NCBI GenBank assembly: GCA_902579085.1
Contig: CACHFK010000003.1
Coordinates: 1-61,447, forward strand
DNA length: 61,447 bases
From: an uncultured Pelagibacteraceae bacterium
GTDB lineage: Bacteria; Pseudomonadota; Alphaproteobacteria; Pelagibacterales; Pelagibacteraceae
Reading direction: 5' to 3'
Part shown: positions 41,625 to 50,706 of the stretch, piece after piece
Layout of the letters: every line of letters begins with the position of its first letter
Position numbering within the stretch: position 1 is the first letter of the stretch
The notes under the pieces: model-generated
Database searches by the model: none
Told to the model about the DNA's origin: nothing
What the model saw: the letters and a program-made list of their open reading frames with translations, nothing else
Program-made: the position numbers and the translations under genes

Positions 41625-42613
41625 TATGATTTACCAAAAGCTCTAATTCTTGAAATTCCACCATCTGGAAAAATATTAATTCTAATATAATTTATTTTTT
41701 TATTTTTCATTTTTTTGTTGTTAAAATTATGTTTTCTATGAGCATGGAGTTTAACTTTGTTAAGAAGATAAGCCCATTTTTGTGACTTATTAACAATATT
41801 TTTATCTGAAATTTTATTAGGAATATAAGCTGCTTGCAATGAGCATTTGTCTGGATAATTTCCTTTAAAATGATGAGTATCTAATTGAATTTTATTTATT
41901 TTTCCTGGTGATGAGCATTTTATTATTATCCAGTCAAAATTTTTTCCTCTACTTCTTCTAGTTTCCCATCCATCACCCATATTTTTTCCAACGCCTGGAG
42001 CAAGTATATTTTCTGCTCTTCCAAAATGTTCATTATTACAAGCAATTGGTACAGCTCCATTCACAATAGATGTCAGATTTTGAATTTTATTATTAACTTT
42101 ATTTTTAGTTTTCATAAAACCATACACTCTTAATCTTGCTACACCACCATCAGGAAAAATATTTAACTTGATATGAGTAAAATAATTTTTATTTTTTACT
42201 CTAAAAAAGTGATGGCTATTTGCTTTAGTTTTACTTTTTTTAATAATTGTTATCCATTTAGTTTTTTTATCAGGTATTTTTTTTTTACTAATACAGCCTT
42301 GTAATGAAATTTCATCAGGATGATTTCCAGAAAAGTAAGATGTATCAACATCTACTTTTTTTATAACACCTTGTTTTCCAAACTTTAAAATAAGATAATC
42401 ATATCCTTTTGTTCTTTTTCTTCTAGTTTCCCATCCATCCATCCATTTGCCATGTTTATCAAAAACTCCTTCTTTAAATACAGGTGGCCAAGGGTTAATT
42501 ATTCTTTTAGCAGGTGCAAAAAACTCGTCAGTTTTATGAACAATTTTAGAACCCAGTCTTGATTGAGCTAAATCAATTAATCCACCTAAGTAAATAATAT
42601 TATTTTTTTTCAT
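41624..42613 (-). CDS. alc: Allantoicase
   Basis: This 329-residue protein shows the twofold allantoicase repeat: each half has DGWETRRxR followed by D(W/Y)xIxK, then SLQ and HxHFF or AHRKHNF, then IRINIFPDGGISRIRAFG. Both repeat ends (PDGGVARLRVYG and PDGGISRIRAFG) are present. Allantoicase hydrolyses allantoate to (S)-ureidoglycolate and urea. The gene is one of three consecutive allantoin-degradation genes. The first repeat's start is LGGLIDLAQSRLGS, normal for the family. Confidence 0.93.
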   Translation of the reverse strand: MKKNNIIYLGGLIDLAQSRLGSKIVHKTDEFFAPAKRIINPWPPVFKEGVFDKHGKWMDGWETRRKRTKGYDYLILKFGKQGVIKKVDVDTSYFSGNHPDEISLQGCISKKKIPDKKTKWITIIKKSKTKANSHHFFRVKNKNYFTHIKLNIFPDGGVARLRVYGFMKTKNKVNNKIQNLTSIVNGAVPIACNNEHFGRAENILAPGVGKNMGDGWETRRSRGKNFDWIIIKCSSPGKINKIQLDTHHFKGNYPDKCSLQAAYIPNKISDKNIVNKSQKWAYLLNKVKLHAHRKHNFNNKKMKNKKINYIRINIFPDGGISRIRAFGKS

Positions 42614-42621
42614 TTTTTCTG

Positions 42622-43524
42622 TTAGTTTGGATAATTTTTAATCCAGTGTTTTGCAATATCTATTCTTTTGCAAATCCATACATCATTAAACTTTAGAGCA
42701 TAATCTATGAATTTTTTAAGGGATTGTATTCTACCTGGTCTTCCAATTAATCTACAATGCAATCCAACAGACATCATTTTTGGATTAGTTCTTCCCTCTT
42801 CATATAATGTATCAAAACTATCTTTTAAATATTTATAAAATTGATCTCCACTGTTAAAGCCTTGATTTGTAGCAAATCTCATATCGTTGTTATCTAGAGT
42901 ATAAGGAATAATTAATTGTTTTTTCTTCTTTTTATATTCCCAATAAGGCAAATCATCACTGTAGGAGTCGCTATCATATAAAAATTTACCATCCTCAAAC
43001 ACTAAGTCTCTAGTATTTGGACTACATCTTCCTGTGTACCAACCCAAAGGTCTTTTGCCAAAAATTTTTTTTATAGTTTTAATAGCTAAGTTCATATCTT
43101 TTTTTTCAGTACTTTTTTTTACATTTTGATAATCAATCCATCTCCAGCCATGACAGGCAATTTCATAATTTCCACTCTTTATTGCTTCACATACATCTGG
43201 ATTTCTTTCTAAGGCCATTGCAACTCCAAAAATAGTTATAGGTATTTTTTTTTCTTCAAACAATTTATGAAGTCTCCAAAAACCTCTTCTTGAACCATAT
43301 TCATAGATGGACTCCATATTAATATGCCTGTCTTTAAATGCTTGGGCTCCGATAATTTCTGATAAAAATGTTTCAGAATATTTATCGCCATGAAGAATAT
43401 TATTTTCACCACCTTCCTCATAATTGAGAACTATTTGTAAAGCAAGTTTTGCATTATTTGGCCAAACCACTTTTGGTTCTTTTGATCCATAACCTATCAT
43501 GTTTCTTGGATATTTTTTTGACAT
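42622..43524 (-). CDS. puuE: Allantoinase of the PuuE (polysaccharide-deacetylase-like) type
   Basis: This 300-residue protein matches PuuE: RNMIGYGSKEPKVVWPNNAKLALQIVLNYEEGGE, YEYGSRRGFWRLHKLFEE, NYEIACHGWRWIDYQ, GWYTGRCSPNTRDLV and SVGLHCRLIGRPGR. It opens allantoin to allantoate without the metal-dependent amidohydrolase fold of AllB. Gene order (M20 deacylase, allantoinase, allantoicase, ureidoglycolate lyase) gives a complete route from allantoin to glyoxylate and two ureas. No urease gene or uricase gene is in the window. Confidence 0.92.
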   Translation of the reverse strand: MSKKYPRNMIGYGSKEPKVVWPNNAKLALQIVLNYEEGGENNILHGDKYSETFLSEIIGAQAFKDRHINMESIYEYGSRRGFWRLHKLFEEKKIPITIFGVAMALERNPDVCEAIKSGNYEIACHGWRWIDYQNVKKSTEKKDMNLAIKTIKKIFGKRPLGWYTGRCSPNTRDLVFEDGKFLYDSDSYSDDLPYWEYKKKKKQLIIPYTLDNNDMRFATNQGFNSGDQFYKYLKDSFDTLYEEGRTNPKMMSVGLHCRLIGRPGRIQSLKKFIDYALKFNDVWICKRIDIAKHWIKNYPN

Positions 43525-43528
43525 TTAT

Positions 43529-44719
43529 TTAATTTTGAATTGATTTATCTTTAACACCATTTAAGAAATTTAAACATTTGTTAATTTCTTCTAATTTAAT
43601 GTATTCATCTATTTTATGAGCTTGCTCAATTGATCCTGGACCACAAACAGCTGTGCTTATACCAATTTCTTGAAAAAGACCTGCTTCAGTACCAAAAGAA
43701 ACTACCTCTCTAGAATTGTCTCCTGTAATACTTGAAACAAATTCACATGCCTCAGATTTATCAACTCTATCAAACCCAATTATTTCCCCAATCACTTCTT
43801 TCTTAATTTTTGAATCTGGAAAAACTTTTTTCATGTCAGGTAAAAGAGTTTCATTAACATACTTATCTAACTCTAAGTTTAAAAATACCGCATCATCTTT
43901 TACTACCGGTCTTGTTTCCCATTTAACATGGCATTTATCTGAAATCACGTTATGTGCAATTCCTCCAAATATACCTCCAACGGAAAGAGTTGAGTGAGGA
44001 GGATTAAATATAGAATTATTTGGAACTCTATCTTTAAGTTTTTCTCTAAGTTTGATAAGTTTATTAACATATCTAGCTGCGTACTCCACTGCACTAACGC
44101 CTTTATGTGGTTCAGAGCTATGTCCAGCCAAACCTTCAAAATATGTTGTGTATTCAAAACACCCTTTATGAGCATCAATAATTTTCATATTTGTAGGTTC
44201 TCCAACTATACAAATACCTTTGTTAAAACCTCTTTTTTTTAGTTCCTCAATTAATAAAGGGGCACCGATGCAAGCAGTTTCCTCATCAAAGGTAAAAGAA
44301 AAATTAATATCTCTATCCAAATTCGATTTAGAAAAAATAGGTGCAAATGCCAAAGCACATGCAATAAAACCTTTCATATCACATGAGCCTCTACCGTATA
44401 ACTTGTCATCTTTAATTACAGCTTTGAATGGGTCAGACGACCATCCTTTTGAAACAGGCACAACATCAGTATGTCCAGATAAAATTATTGGAACTTTACT
44501 ATTTGGTTTTTTCGCCTTTAAAGTTGCAAAAAGGTTTACTCTTTTTTTTTCACTGTCAAAAGTTTTAAAAGATGTTGCTCCTTGTTTTTTTAAAATATCG
44601 TCACAATAATTAATTAAAGAATTATTATCCTCCCCAGAGATAGTTTTGAAGGCTATTAAATCAGATAGTATTTTAATAGAATTTTTATATAAGGAGTCTA
44701 AATTATTTTCTGTACTCAT
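43529..44719 (-). CDS. M20-family deacylase (acetylornithine deacetylase ArgE-like)
   Basis: From the ATG at 44719 the protein has 396 residues; the in-frame TTG at 44731 adds only four. Zinc-site residues are H83-x-D85 in LSGHTDVVPV, D114 in GSCDMKGF, and the catalytic E146-E147 in FTFDEETACIG. IVGEPTNMKIIDAHKG and FAGLAGHSSEPHKGVSA-like dimerisation-domain text (residues about 175-205) follow. It most resembles ArgE, which removes acetate from N-acetylornithine; other N-acyl or ureido amides are possible, such as those in allantoin or ectoine breakdown. It is the first gene of the allantoin operon. Confidence 0.85.
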   Translation of the reverse strand: MSTENNLDSLYKNSIKILSDLIAFKTISGEDNNSLINYCDDILKKQGATSFKTFDSEKKRVNLFATLKAKKPNSKVPIILSGHTDVVPVSKGWSSDPFKAVIKDDKLYGRGSCDMKGFIACALAFAPIFSKSNLDRDINFSFTFDEETACIGAPLLIEELKKRGFNKGICIVGEPTNMKIIDAHKGCFEYTTYFEGLAGHSSEPHKGVSAVEYAARYVNKLIKLREKLKDRVPNNSIFNPPHSTLSVGGIFGGIAHNVISDKCHVKWETRPVVKDDAVFLNLELDKYVNETLLPDMKKVFPDSKIKKEVIGEIIGFDRVDKSEACEFVSSITGDNSREVVSFGTEAGLFQEIGISTAVCGPGSIEQAHKIDEYIKLEEINKCLNFLNGVKDKSIQN

Positions 44720-44746
44720 AATGAATATCAATTATATATTAAAATC

Positions 44747-45088
44747 ATGAAAGAACAAATAACCTACGATAATTTTGATATAGTCGATATTCGTATAGGA
44801 ACAGTTATTTCTGTTAAAAAAAATGAAAAAGCAAGAAAACCTTCTTTAGTTATAGAAGTCGATTTTGGTGAAGAGATAGGAATCAAACAATCTTCTGCCC
44901 AAATTACCCATTATTATGATGAAGAAAAGTTGAAAGGAAAACAGGTTATTGGTGTTTGCAACTTTCCAGAAAAAAATATTGCTGGAATAAAATCACAATT
45001 TCTTGTTTTAGGAGCAATCGAAGAAGATGGAAAAGTAGTTTTATTACATCCATCTCAGCCAGCAAAAAATGGTCTAAGAATTGCTTAA
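44747..45088 (+). CDS. csaA: tRNA-binding-domain protein CsaA
   Basis: This 113-residue protein is a single OB-fold of the EMAPII/CsaA type: FDIVDIRIGTVISVKKNEKARKPSLVIEVDFG, QITHYYDEEKLKGKQVIGVCNFPEKNIAGIKSQFLVLG. CsaA binds tRNA-like RNA and has been described as a secretion-linked chaperone. The length is normal. It starts the operon, 27 bases from the divergent M20 gene start, and is followed eight bases later by a LysE exporter gene. Confidence 0.9.
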   Translation: MKEQITYDNFDIVDIRIGTVISVKKNEKARKPSLVIEVDFGEEIGIKQSSAQITHYYDEEKLKGKQVIGVCNFPEKNIAGIKSQFLVLGAIEEDGKVVLLHPSQPAKNGLRIA

Positions 45089-45096
45089 AAAATTTT

Positions 45097-45687
45097 ATGC
45101 ACCCAGAAATAATTTCAATTTGTCTATTTTGGTTTGTTACAGCTTTTACTCCTGGACCAAATAATATTGTTGCCTCTTATTCAGGTTTCAATTTTGGAAT
45201 AATAAAAACAATACCTCACATACTTGGAGTAACTTTAGGTTTTACAGCTTTGATTATCTCTTTAATAGTAGGACTAATTAACATTTTTAAATTATATCCA
45301 TTAATTCAAGAAGTATTAAAATATTTAGGAACTTTATTTCTACTATATTTGGCATTTAAAATTTCATTTTCTAATTCTGACAATAATTCTAATTCGGATA
45401 ATCCTGTTAAATTTATAGAAACTTTTCTTTTTCAATTTTTAAATCCAAAGGGAGTCATAGTTGGCATTATAGTAGTTTCAACTTATATTCAATTAGATGA
45501 AAATTACCTAAATTATTCATTGCAAGTTATTATTTTAGCTTTGCTTTTTTCAGTAACTAGTATTACTTCATGGACTTTTGTAGGCAAATTTTTAAGGAAT
45601 TTTGCGACAAATGAAAAATTTATTAAATATTTTAATTATGCTATGTCACTACTTCTTTTATTAAGCATAGTTACATTTTACTTATAA
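45097..45687 (+). CDS. LysE-family amino-acid exporter
   Basis: The ATG at 45097 gives a 196-residue protein. A longer open frame from 44956 lies within csaA and is not coding. MHPEIISICLFWFVTAFTPGPNNIVASYSG is the classic LysE/RhtB start with TPGPN, followed by about six helices, and FQFLNPKGVIVGIIVVSTY. It exports an amino acid; the substrate cannot be read. It is co-transcribed with csaA and aconitase (four bases to the next start). Confidence 0.88.
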   Translation: MHPEIISICLFWFVTAFTPGPNNIVASYSGFNFGIIKTIPHILGVTLGFTALIISLIVGLINIFKLYPLIQEVLKYLGTLFLLYLAFKISFSNSDNNSNSDNPVKFIETFLFQFLNPKGVIVGIIVVSTYIQLDENYLNYSLQVIILALLFSVTSITSWTFVGKFLRNFATNEKFIKYFNYAMSLLLLLSIVTFYL

Positions 45688-45691
45688 AATT

Positions 45692-48361
45692 ATGAAACCA
45701 GGAAATAAAAACTCTTATAACTCATTAAAATCATTAAATATTAATGGTAAAGAATATAAATATTACTCACTTAAAGAAGCAGAAAAAAATGGTTTAAAAG
45801 ATATTTCAAAGTTACCTAAATCTTTAAAAGTTCTTTTAGAAAATTTACTTAGATATGAGGATAATTTAACTGTAACTAAAGATCAAATTGACTCTATTAA
45901 AAATTGGCTTAAAGAAAAAAAATCTAAAACCGAAATTGCTTATAGGCCAGCAAGAGTTTTGCTACAAGACTACACTGGAATTCCTGCGGTAGCAGATTTG
46001 GCAGCAATGAGAGAAGCCGTTAAAGAAAAAAATAAAGATCCAAATACTATCAATCCTCTCTCAAAAGTAGACCTAGTTATAGATCATTCTGTTCAAGTTG
46101 ATAAATCCGCCAAGCCAGATTCGTTTAAAAAAAATGTTGATATTGAATTTGAAAGAAATGGTGAAAGATATTCTTTTTTAAAATGGGGGCAGCAAGCATT
46201 TAATAACTTTCGGATTGTTCCACCCGGGACTGGAATTTGTCATCAAGTAAATTTAGAATATTTATCGAAAGTAGTTTGGACTGAAAAAGTTGAAAAAAAT
46301 AATTATATTTTTCCTGATACGCTAGTTGGAACTGATAGTCATACAACAATGGTTAATGGATTATCAGTACTAGGTTGGGGTGTTGGTGGAATAGAAGCGG
46401 AAGCCGGAATGCTTGGTCAACCTATATCAATGTTAATCCCAGAAGTAATTGGATTTGAAATGATAAATAGATTGCCTGAAGGAACTACAGCAACTGACCT
46501 AGTTTTAACTGTTGTTAAAATGCTAAGAGACAAAGGAGTTGTAGGAAAATTTGTTGAGTTTTATGGTGATGGTTTAAAAAATTTAACTTTAGCTGATCGA
46601 GCTACTATAGCAAATATGGCACCTGAATATGGAGCTACTTGTGGATTTTTTCCTGTAGATGAAGAAACATTAAAATATTTAAAATTTTCTGGAAGAGATA
46701 AGCAAACAGTTGACATCGTTGAAAGTTATGCAAAAGAGCAGGGATTATGGGCAAGTAATGATATTCTTTTTACTGATAAATTATCTTTAGATATGTTAAC
46801 TGTAGTACCAACAATTTCTGGCCCAAAAAGACCACAAGATAAAGTTTTGTTAACTGATGCTTCCCAAAACTTTAAAAATGTTTTTAAACAAATTACAAAA
46901 AAAACAAAAATATCTTCCTCGAAAGTTGAAAATGAAGAATTTGAAATTAAAGATGGGGATATTTTAATTGCTGCCATAACTTCTTGTACAAATACATCTA
47001 ATCCAAACGTTTTAATTGGCGCAGGTTTAATTGCAAAGAAAGCAGTTGAAAAAGGATTAAAAGCACAACCTTGGGTAAAAACTTCTTTAGCACCTGGATC
47101 TCAAGTTGTTACTGATTATTTAGAAAAAGCAGGATTAAACAAGTACTTAGATGATTTAGGTTTTAATTTAGTTGGTTATGGGTGTACTACTTGTATTGGG
47201 AATTCTGGACCTCTAAAAGAAAATATTTCAGAAGCAATAAAAAATGAAAATATTTATGCTGTTTCTGTACTTTCAGGTAATAGAAACTTCGAAGGAAGAA
47301 TTTCGCCGTTAGTAAAAGCAAACTACCTTGCATCACCACCTTTAGTTGTTGCTTATGCATTAGCTGGAACAATGAGTATTGATTTATACAAAGATCCTTT
47401 AGGTAAAGATAAAAATGGTAAAGATGTTTATTTAAAAGATATTTGGCCTAGCAATAAAGAAATTGAAAACACTTTAAAAAATTCATTAAATGCAGACATG
47501 TTTATAAAAAGATATTCAAATATATCAGAAGGCCCTGAACAATGGCAAAAAATTAAAACAGAGCCAACTAGTATTTATAATTGGGAGGCAACCTCAACAT
47601 ATGTGAAAAAACCTCCATTTTTTGAAAATTTACCTGATGTACCCGAAGATATTAAAGATATTAATGAAGCAAGACCTTTATTAATCCTAGGAGATATGAT
47701 CACGACCGATCATATTTCACCAGCTGGAACAATCCAAAAAGAAAGTCCTACAGGTGAATATTTTATGCAACATCAAGTATTGACAAAAGATTATAATTCA
47801 TATGGAGCAAGAAGAGGAAATCACGAAGTAATGAAAAGAGGAACATTTGCCAATATTAGAATTAGAAACGAAATTGCTCCTGAAACAGAGGGTGGATTTA
47901 CTAAATTATACCCAGAAGAAAAAGTTATGCCAATATATGATGCTGTAGTTGAATATAAAAAAAGAGGGACCGATTTACTGGTTATTGCAGGAAAAGAATA
48001 TGGAACAGGATCATCAAGAGATTGGGCGGCTAAAGGGACTAAATTATTGGGAATAAAAGCAGTACTAGCTGAAAGTTTTGAGAGAATACACAGATCAAAT
48101 TTAATAGGAATGGGAGTTTTGCCTTTACAATTTATTGAAGGCATGAATAGAAATAATTTAAATTTAAAAGGATCTGAGCTAATTAGTATTATTAATATTG
48201 AAAAAGGATTAAATCCAAGCGATCATGTAGAAGTCGAAATTAAATATAAATCAGGTGAATCAAAAAAAATTAAAATGTTATGTCGAATAGACACAAAAAA
48301 TGAATTAGAATACTATAAAAATGGGGGCATTTTACAATACGTGTTAAGGAAAATGATTTAA
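45692..48361 (+). CDS. acnA: Aconitate hydratase A
   Basis: This 889-residue enzyme is normal length for AcnA. It has the iron-sulfur cysteines in ITSCTNTSNPNVLIGAGLIAKK (near residue 430) and YGCTTCIGNSGPL (near 497), DSHTTMVNGLSVLGWGVGGIEAEAGMLGQP near 210, and the C-terminal swivel domain with GDMITTDHISPAGTI and GTGSSRDWAAKGT. It interconverts citrate and isocitrate in the TCA cycle. It overlaps the next gene by one base. Confidence 0.97.
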   Translation: MKPGNKNSYNSLKSLNINGKEYKYYSLKEAEKNGLKDISKLPKSLKVLLENLLRYEDNLTVTKDQIDSIKNWLKEKKSKTEIAYRPARVLLQDYTGIPAVADLAAMREAVKEKNKDPNTINPLSKVDLVIDHSVQVDKSAKPDSFKKNVDIEFERNGERYSFLKWGQQAFNNFRIVPPGTGICHQVNLEYLSKVVWTEKVEKNNYIFPDTLVGTDSHTTMVNGLSVLGWGVGGIEAEAGMLGQPISMLIPEVIGFEMINRLPEGTTATDLVLTVVKMLRDKGVVGKFVEFYGDGLKNLTLADRATIANMAPEYGATCGFFPVDEETLKYLKFSGRDKQTVDIVESYAKEQGLWASNDILFTDKLSLDMLTVVPTISGPKRPQDKVLLTDASQNFKNVFKQITKKTKISSSKVENEEFEIKDGDILIAAITSCTNTSNPNVLIGAGLIAKKAVEKGLKAQPWVKTSLAPGSQVVTDYLEKAGLNKYLDDLGFNLVGYGCTTCIGNSGPLKENISEAIKNENIYAVSVLSGNRNFEGRISPLVKANYLASPPLVVAYALAGTMSIDLYKDPLGKDKNGKDVYLKDIWPSNKEIENTLKNSLNADMFIKRYSNISEGPEQWQKIKTEPTSIYNWEATSTYVKKPPFFENLPDVPEDIKDINEARPLLILGDMITTDHISPAGTIQKESPTGEYFMQHQVLTKDYNSYGARRGNHEVMKRGTFANIRIRNEIAPETEGGFTKLYPEEKVMPIYDAVVEYKKRGTDLLVIAGKEYGTGSSRDWAAKGTKLLGIKAVLAESFERIHRSNLIGMGVLPLQFIEGMNRNNLNLKGSELISIINIEKGLNPSDHVEVEIKYKSGESKKIKMLCRIDTKNELEYYKNGGILQYVLRKMI

Positions 48362-49005
48362 TGGACCAGGAAATTGAAATAATCAGCTCTGCTACTAGAA
48401 AAGAAAAAATTAAAAATTTTTTTATAAATAAAAGAAAAACAATTATAGCAATCGTAGTTTTTTTCTTATTTATATTGTTTTGTTTTATTTTCTATCAGGA
48501 ATACAAAAAAAGCCATAGAGAGACATTGGCAAATAAATATAATTCGACAATTATTCAATACGAAAGTGGAGACAACTTAGAAATTTTAAATTCATTAAAA
48601 GAAATAATCGAAGCCAAAGATGAAACTTATTCACCTTTGGCTTTTTATTATTTATTAGATAATGATTTGATTACATCTAAAGATGAAATCAATAAATATT
48701 TCGATATACTAATTGAAGAATTAGGTCTTGATAGTGAAAATAAAAAATTAACAATATTTAAAAAAGGCTTATTTAATTCAGAGTTTGTTAATGAAAATGA
48801 ATTATTAAATATACTCAATCCAGTCATTAAATCTGAAAGTATTTGGAAGCCCCATGCATTATATTTAATGGCAGAATATTATTTTGCAAAAAATGAAAAA
48901 AAAAAATCAAAAGAATTCTTAGATCAGCTAGTTAATTTAGAAAATATTAGTACAAAAATTAAAGTTGAGGCTCAAAAAAGACTTCGTTCAGATTTCAGTG
49001 AATAA
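48361..49005 (+). CDS. YfgM-like membrane-anchored TPR protein
   Basis: This 214-residue protein has a short cytoplasmic N-terminus, a membrane helix (IIAIVVFFLFILFCFIFYQEY, about residues 30-50) and then a mostly helical periplasmic domain with TPR-like pairs (PLAFYYLLDNDLI, IWKPHALYLMAEYYFAKNE). YfgM is an ancillary chaperone of the Sec translocon, commonly encoded next to BamB. The BamB gene follows with an eight-base overlap, which supports this identity. Sequence conservation is low, so the call rests on topology and context. Confidence 0.7.
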   Translation: MDQEIEIISSATRKEKIKNFFINKRKTIIAIVVFFLFILFCFIFYQEYKKSHRETLANKYNSTIIQYESGDNLEILNSLKEIIEAKDETYSPLAFYYLLDNDLITSKDEINKYFDILIEELGLDSENKKLTIFKKGLFNSEFVNENELLNILNPVIKSESIWKPHALYLMAEYYFAKNEKKKSKEFLDQLVNLENISTKIKVEAQKRLRSDFSE

Positions 49006-50275
49006 TTTTATTTTATATTTATCATTACTATTAATATTATCTAGTTGTGGAAACGGTAACAAAGAATTGGAATCCCAAAATCAAAATTCAAAAATAATTT
49101 TTGAAAAATCAAAACCTATTAAAAAAGAGCTAAATGCCAACTTAAAAGTAAATATAAGCGAATTAACCAAAGGCGAATCTTTTTTAGGAAATAATTCTAA
49201 CAATTCAGGAAATGTAAATTTTCAAACAGAATTTAATAAAATTTCATCAATTAAATTTTCTAAAATAAAAGATTTTAGTTTTAATCAGCCTGAATTGTTA
49301 TTTACAAATGATGATAGTATAATTTTTTTTGATGGCAAGGGATCAATATTTAAAATCAACAAAGATTTGAAAGAAATATGGAATGTAAACCATTATACTA
49401 AAAAAGAAAAAAAATTAAAACCTATAATTTATTTTGCACAGGCAGATAAAAAAATTATTGCAGCAGATAATCTTTCTAGAATCTATTTAATAAGTTTGAA
49501 AGATGGTAAACTAATAAAATCTATTGAAAACAATACTGGATTTAATTCAAACATAAAATATTCAGATAATAAATTTTTTGTTGTTGATTTTGAAAATAAT
49601 ATAAGATGTTTTTCTACAATAGATGGCTCAGAATTATGGAATTTTGGAACAGAAAATCCTTTCGTTAAATCTAAAAAAAGACTTTCTTTGGTTGTCAAGG
49701 GAGAACTAGTTTTTTTTGTAAATAATCTAGGTGATGTAACTGCTTTAAATATAAATAATGGTAATTTATTTTGGCAAACCCCAACACAAAGCAATGTTAT
49801 TTACCAAGATGCCTTTAGTTTAGAAAATTCTGATTTAGTTTTTGCTAATGATTCAATATTTTTTTCCAATAATAAAAATGAAATTTATTCCATTGACGCC
49901 AGATCAGGTATAGTTAACTGGAAGCAAACTGTTAATTCGAGCTTAACTCCAACTATAACAGAAAATTTTGTGATTACAGTTTCTAATGAAGGCTATCTTT
50001 TTATACTAGATAATAAAAATGGAAACATAATAAGAATCACCAATATTTTAAAAAATATTAAAAATAAAAAAAATCAAATAATCCCAACAGGTTTTATTTT
50101 AGCCAAAAATAAAATTTATTTATCATTAAACAATGGCAGATTAATAAAAACTTATTTAAATTCAGGTATAGAAGAGAAAATTTTTAAAATAAGTAATTCA
50201 AAAATTTTAAGACCAGGTATTTTTTTTGATAAGATGTATTTATTAAAAGATAACGCAATTATTAAATCTAACTGA
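48998..50275 (+). CDS. bamB: Outer-membrane assembly lipoprotein BamB (PQQ-like beta-propeller)
   Basis: I take the GTG at 48998, which gives MNNFILYLSLLLILSSCGNG: a lipoprotein signal with lipobox LSSC at residue 17. The longer TTG start at 48965 would add 11 charged residues before it. The 425-residue product then shows repeated propeller blades with aromatic-G-x-x-W units (DGSELWNFGTENP, NGNLFWQTPTQSN, SGIVNWKQTVNSS). BamB is part of the BAM complex for outer-membrane proteins. GTGAATAA overlaps the yfgM stop. The usual partner gene der (engA) is not the next gene. Confidence 0.85.
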   Translation: MNNFILYLSLLLILSSCGNGNKELESQNQNSKIIFEKSKPIKKELNANLKVNISELTKGESFLGNNSNNSGNVNFQTEFNKISSIKFSKIKDFSFNQPELLFTNDDSIIFFDGKGSIFKINKDLKEIWNVNHYTKKEKKLKPIIYFAQADKKIIAADNLSRIYLISLKDGKLIKSIENNTGFNSNIKYSDNKFFVVDFENNIRCFSTIDGSELWNFGTENPFVKSKKRLSLVVKGELVFFVNNLGDVTALNINNGNLFWQTPTQSNVIYQDAFSLENSDLVFANDSIFFSNNKNEIYSIDARSGIVNWKQTVNSSLTPTITENFVITVSNEGYLFILDNKNGNIIRITNILKNIKNKKNQIIPTGFILAKNKIYLSLNNGRLIKTYLNSGIEEKIFKISNSKILRPGIFFDKMYLLKDNAIIKSN

Positions 50276-50706
50276 TGTTTTTAAAATTACTTGATAGGTT
50301 AGGTAGAAAAAAAACTGTATTAGACAGGGGCCCTTCTCATCCAAAATTTGAATATGCAAAACCATGGTTGAATAGATATTATGTTTTATTTAGGCGTAGA
50401 CCCAAATGGTTTCCATTTAATATAATTATTCATGAAATGTTAGACGATGACCATGGCGATGGAGTTCATAATCATTTATGTCCATATATAACTATTATTA
50501 TTAGAGGCGGTTATTGGGAAACAACTAAGAAAGGAAAATTTTGGAGAAAACCTGGTTATATAGGTTTTAGATCCGCAAATCATTTTCATAGGGTAGATTT
50601 AAAACCAGATACAAAACCAATGACAATTTTTATACCAGGACCCTTTGGTTTTAGAAAAGGACCAAGATCTGAATATGGCATTGATTTTAAAACAAAAAAA
50701 AATTAA
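50275..50706 (+). CDS. Unknown cupin-like protein
   Basis: This 143-residue protein has no close named family that I recognise. It shows a cupin-type metal motif: H65-x-H67 in GVHNHLCPYITIIIRGGYWE with E82 after it, and a second-motif H103-x-H105 in SANHFHRVDLK. The N-terminus (RPKWFPFNIIIHEMLDDDHGDG) is rich in aromatic residues. Cupins bind metal and serve as dioxygenases, isomerases or sensors. It overlaps both neighbours (bamB stop and zapE start) by one base, so it is in the envelope/division operon. Confidence 0.55.
   Translation: MFLKLLDRLGRKKTVLDRGPSHPKFEYAKPWLNRYYVLFRRRPKWFPFNIIIHEMLDDDHGDGVHNHLCPYITIIIRGGYWETTKKGKFWRKPGYIGFRSANHFHRVDLKPDTKPMTIFIPGPFGFRKGPRSEYGIDFKTKKN

Noticed and set aside
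44220..44609. Open frame of 129 codons opposite the M20 deacylase gene
   Set aside because: It lies fully in the antisense strand of a conserved enzyme gene and its translation resembles nothing.
44956..45096. Extended start for the LysE exporter inside csaA
   Set aside because: The extra 47 residues are basic, unlike LysE N-termini, and are the shifted reading of csaA; the ATG at 45097 gives the standard start.
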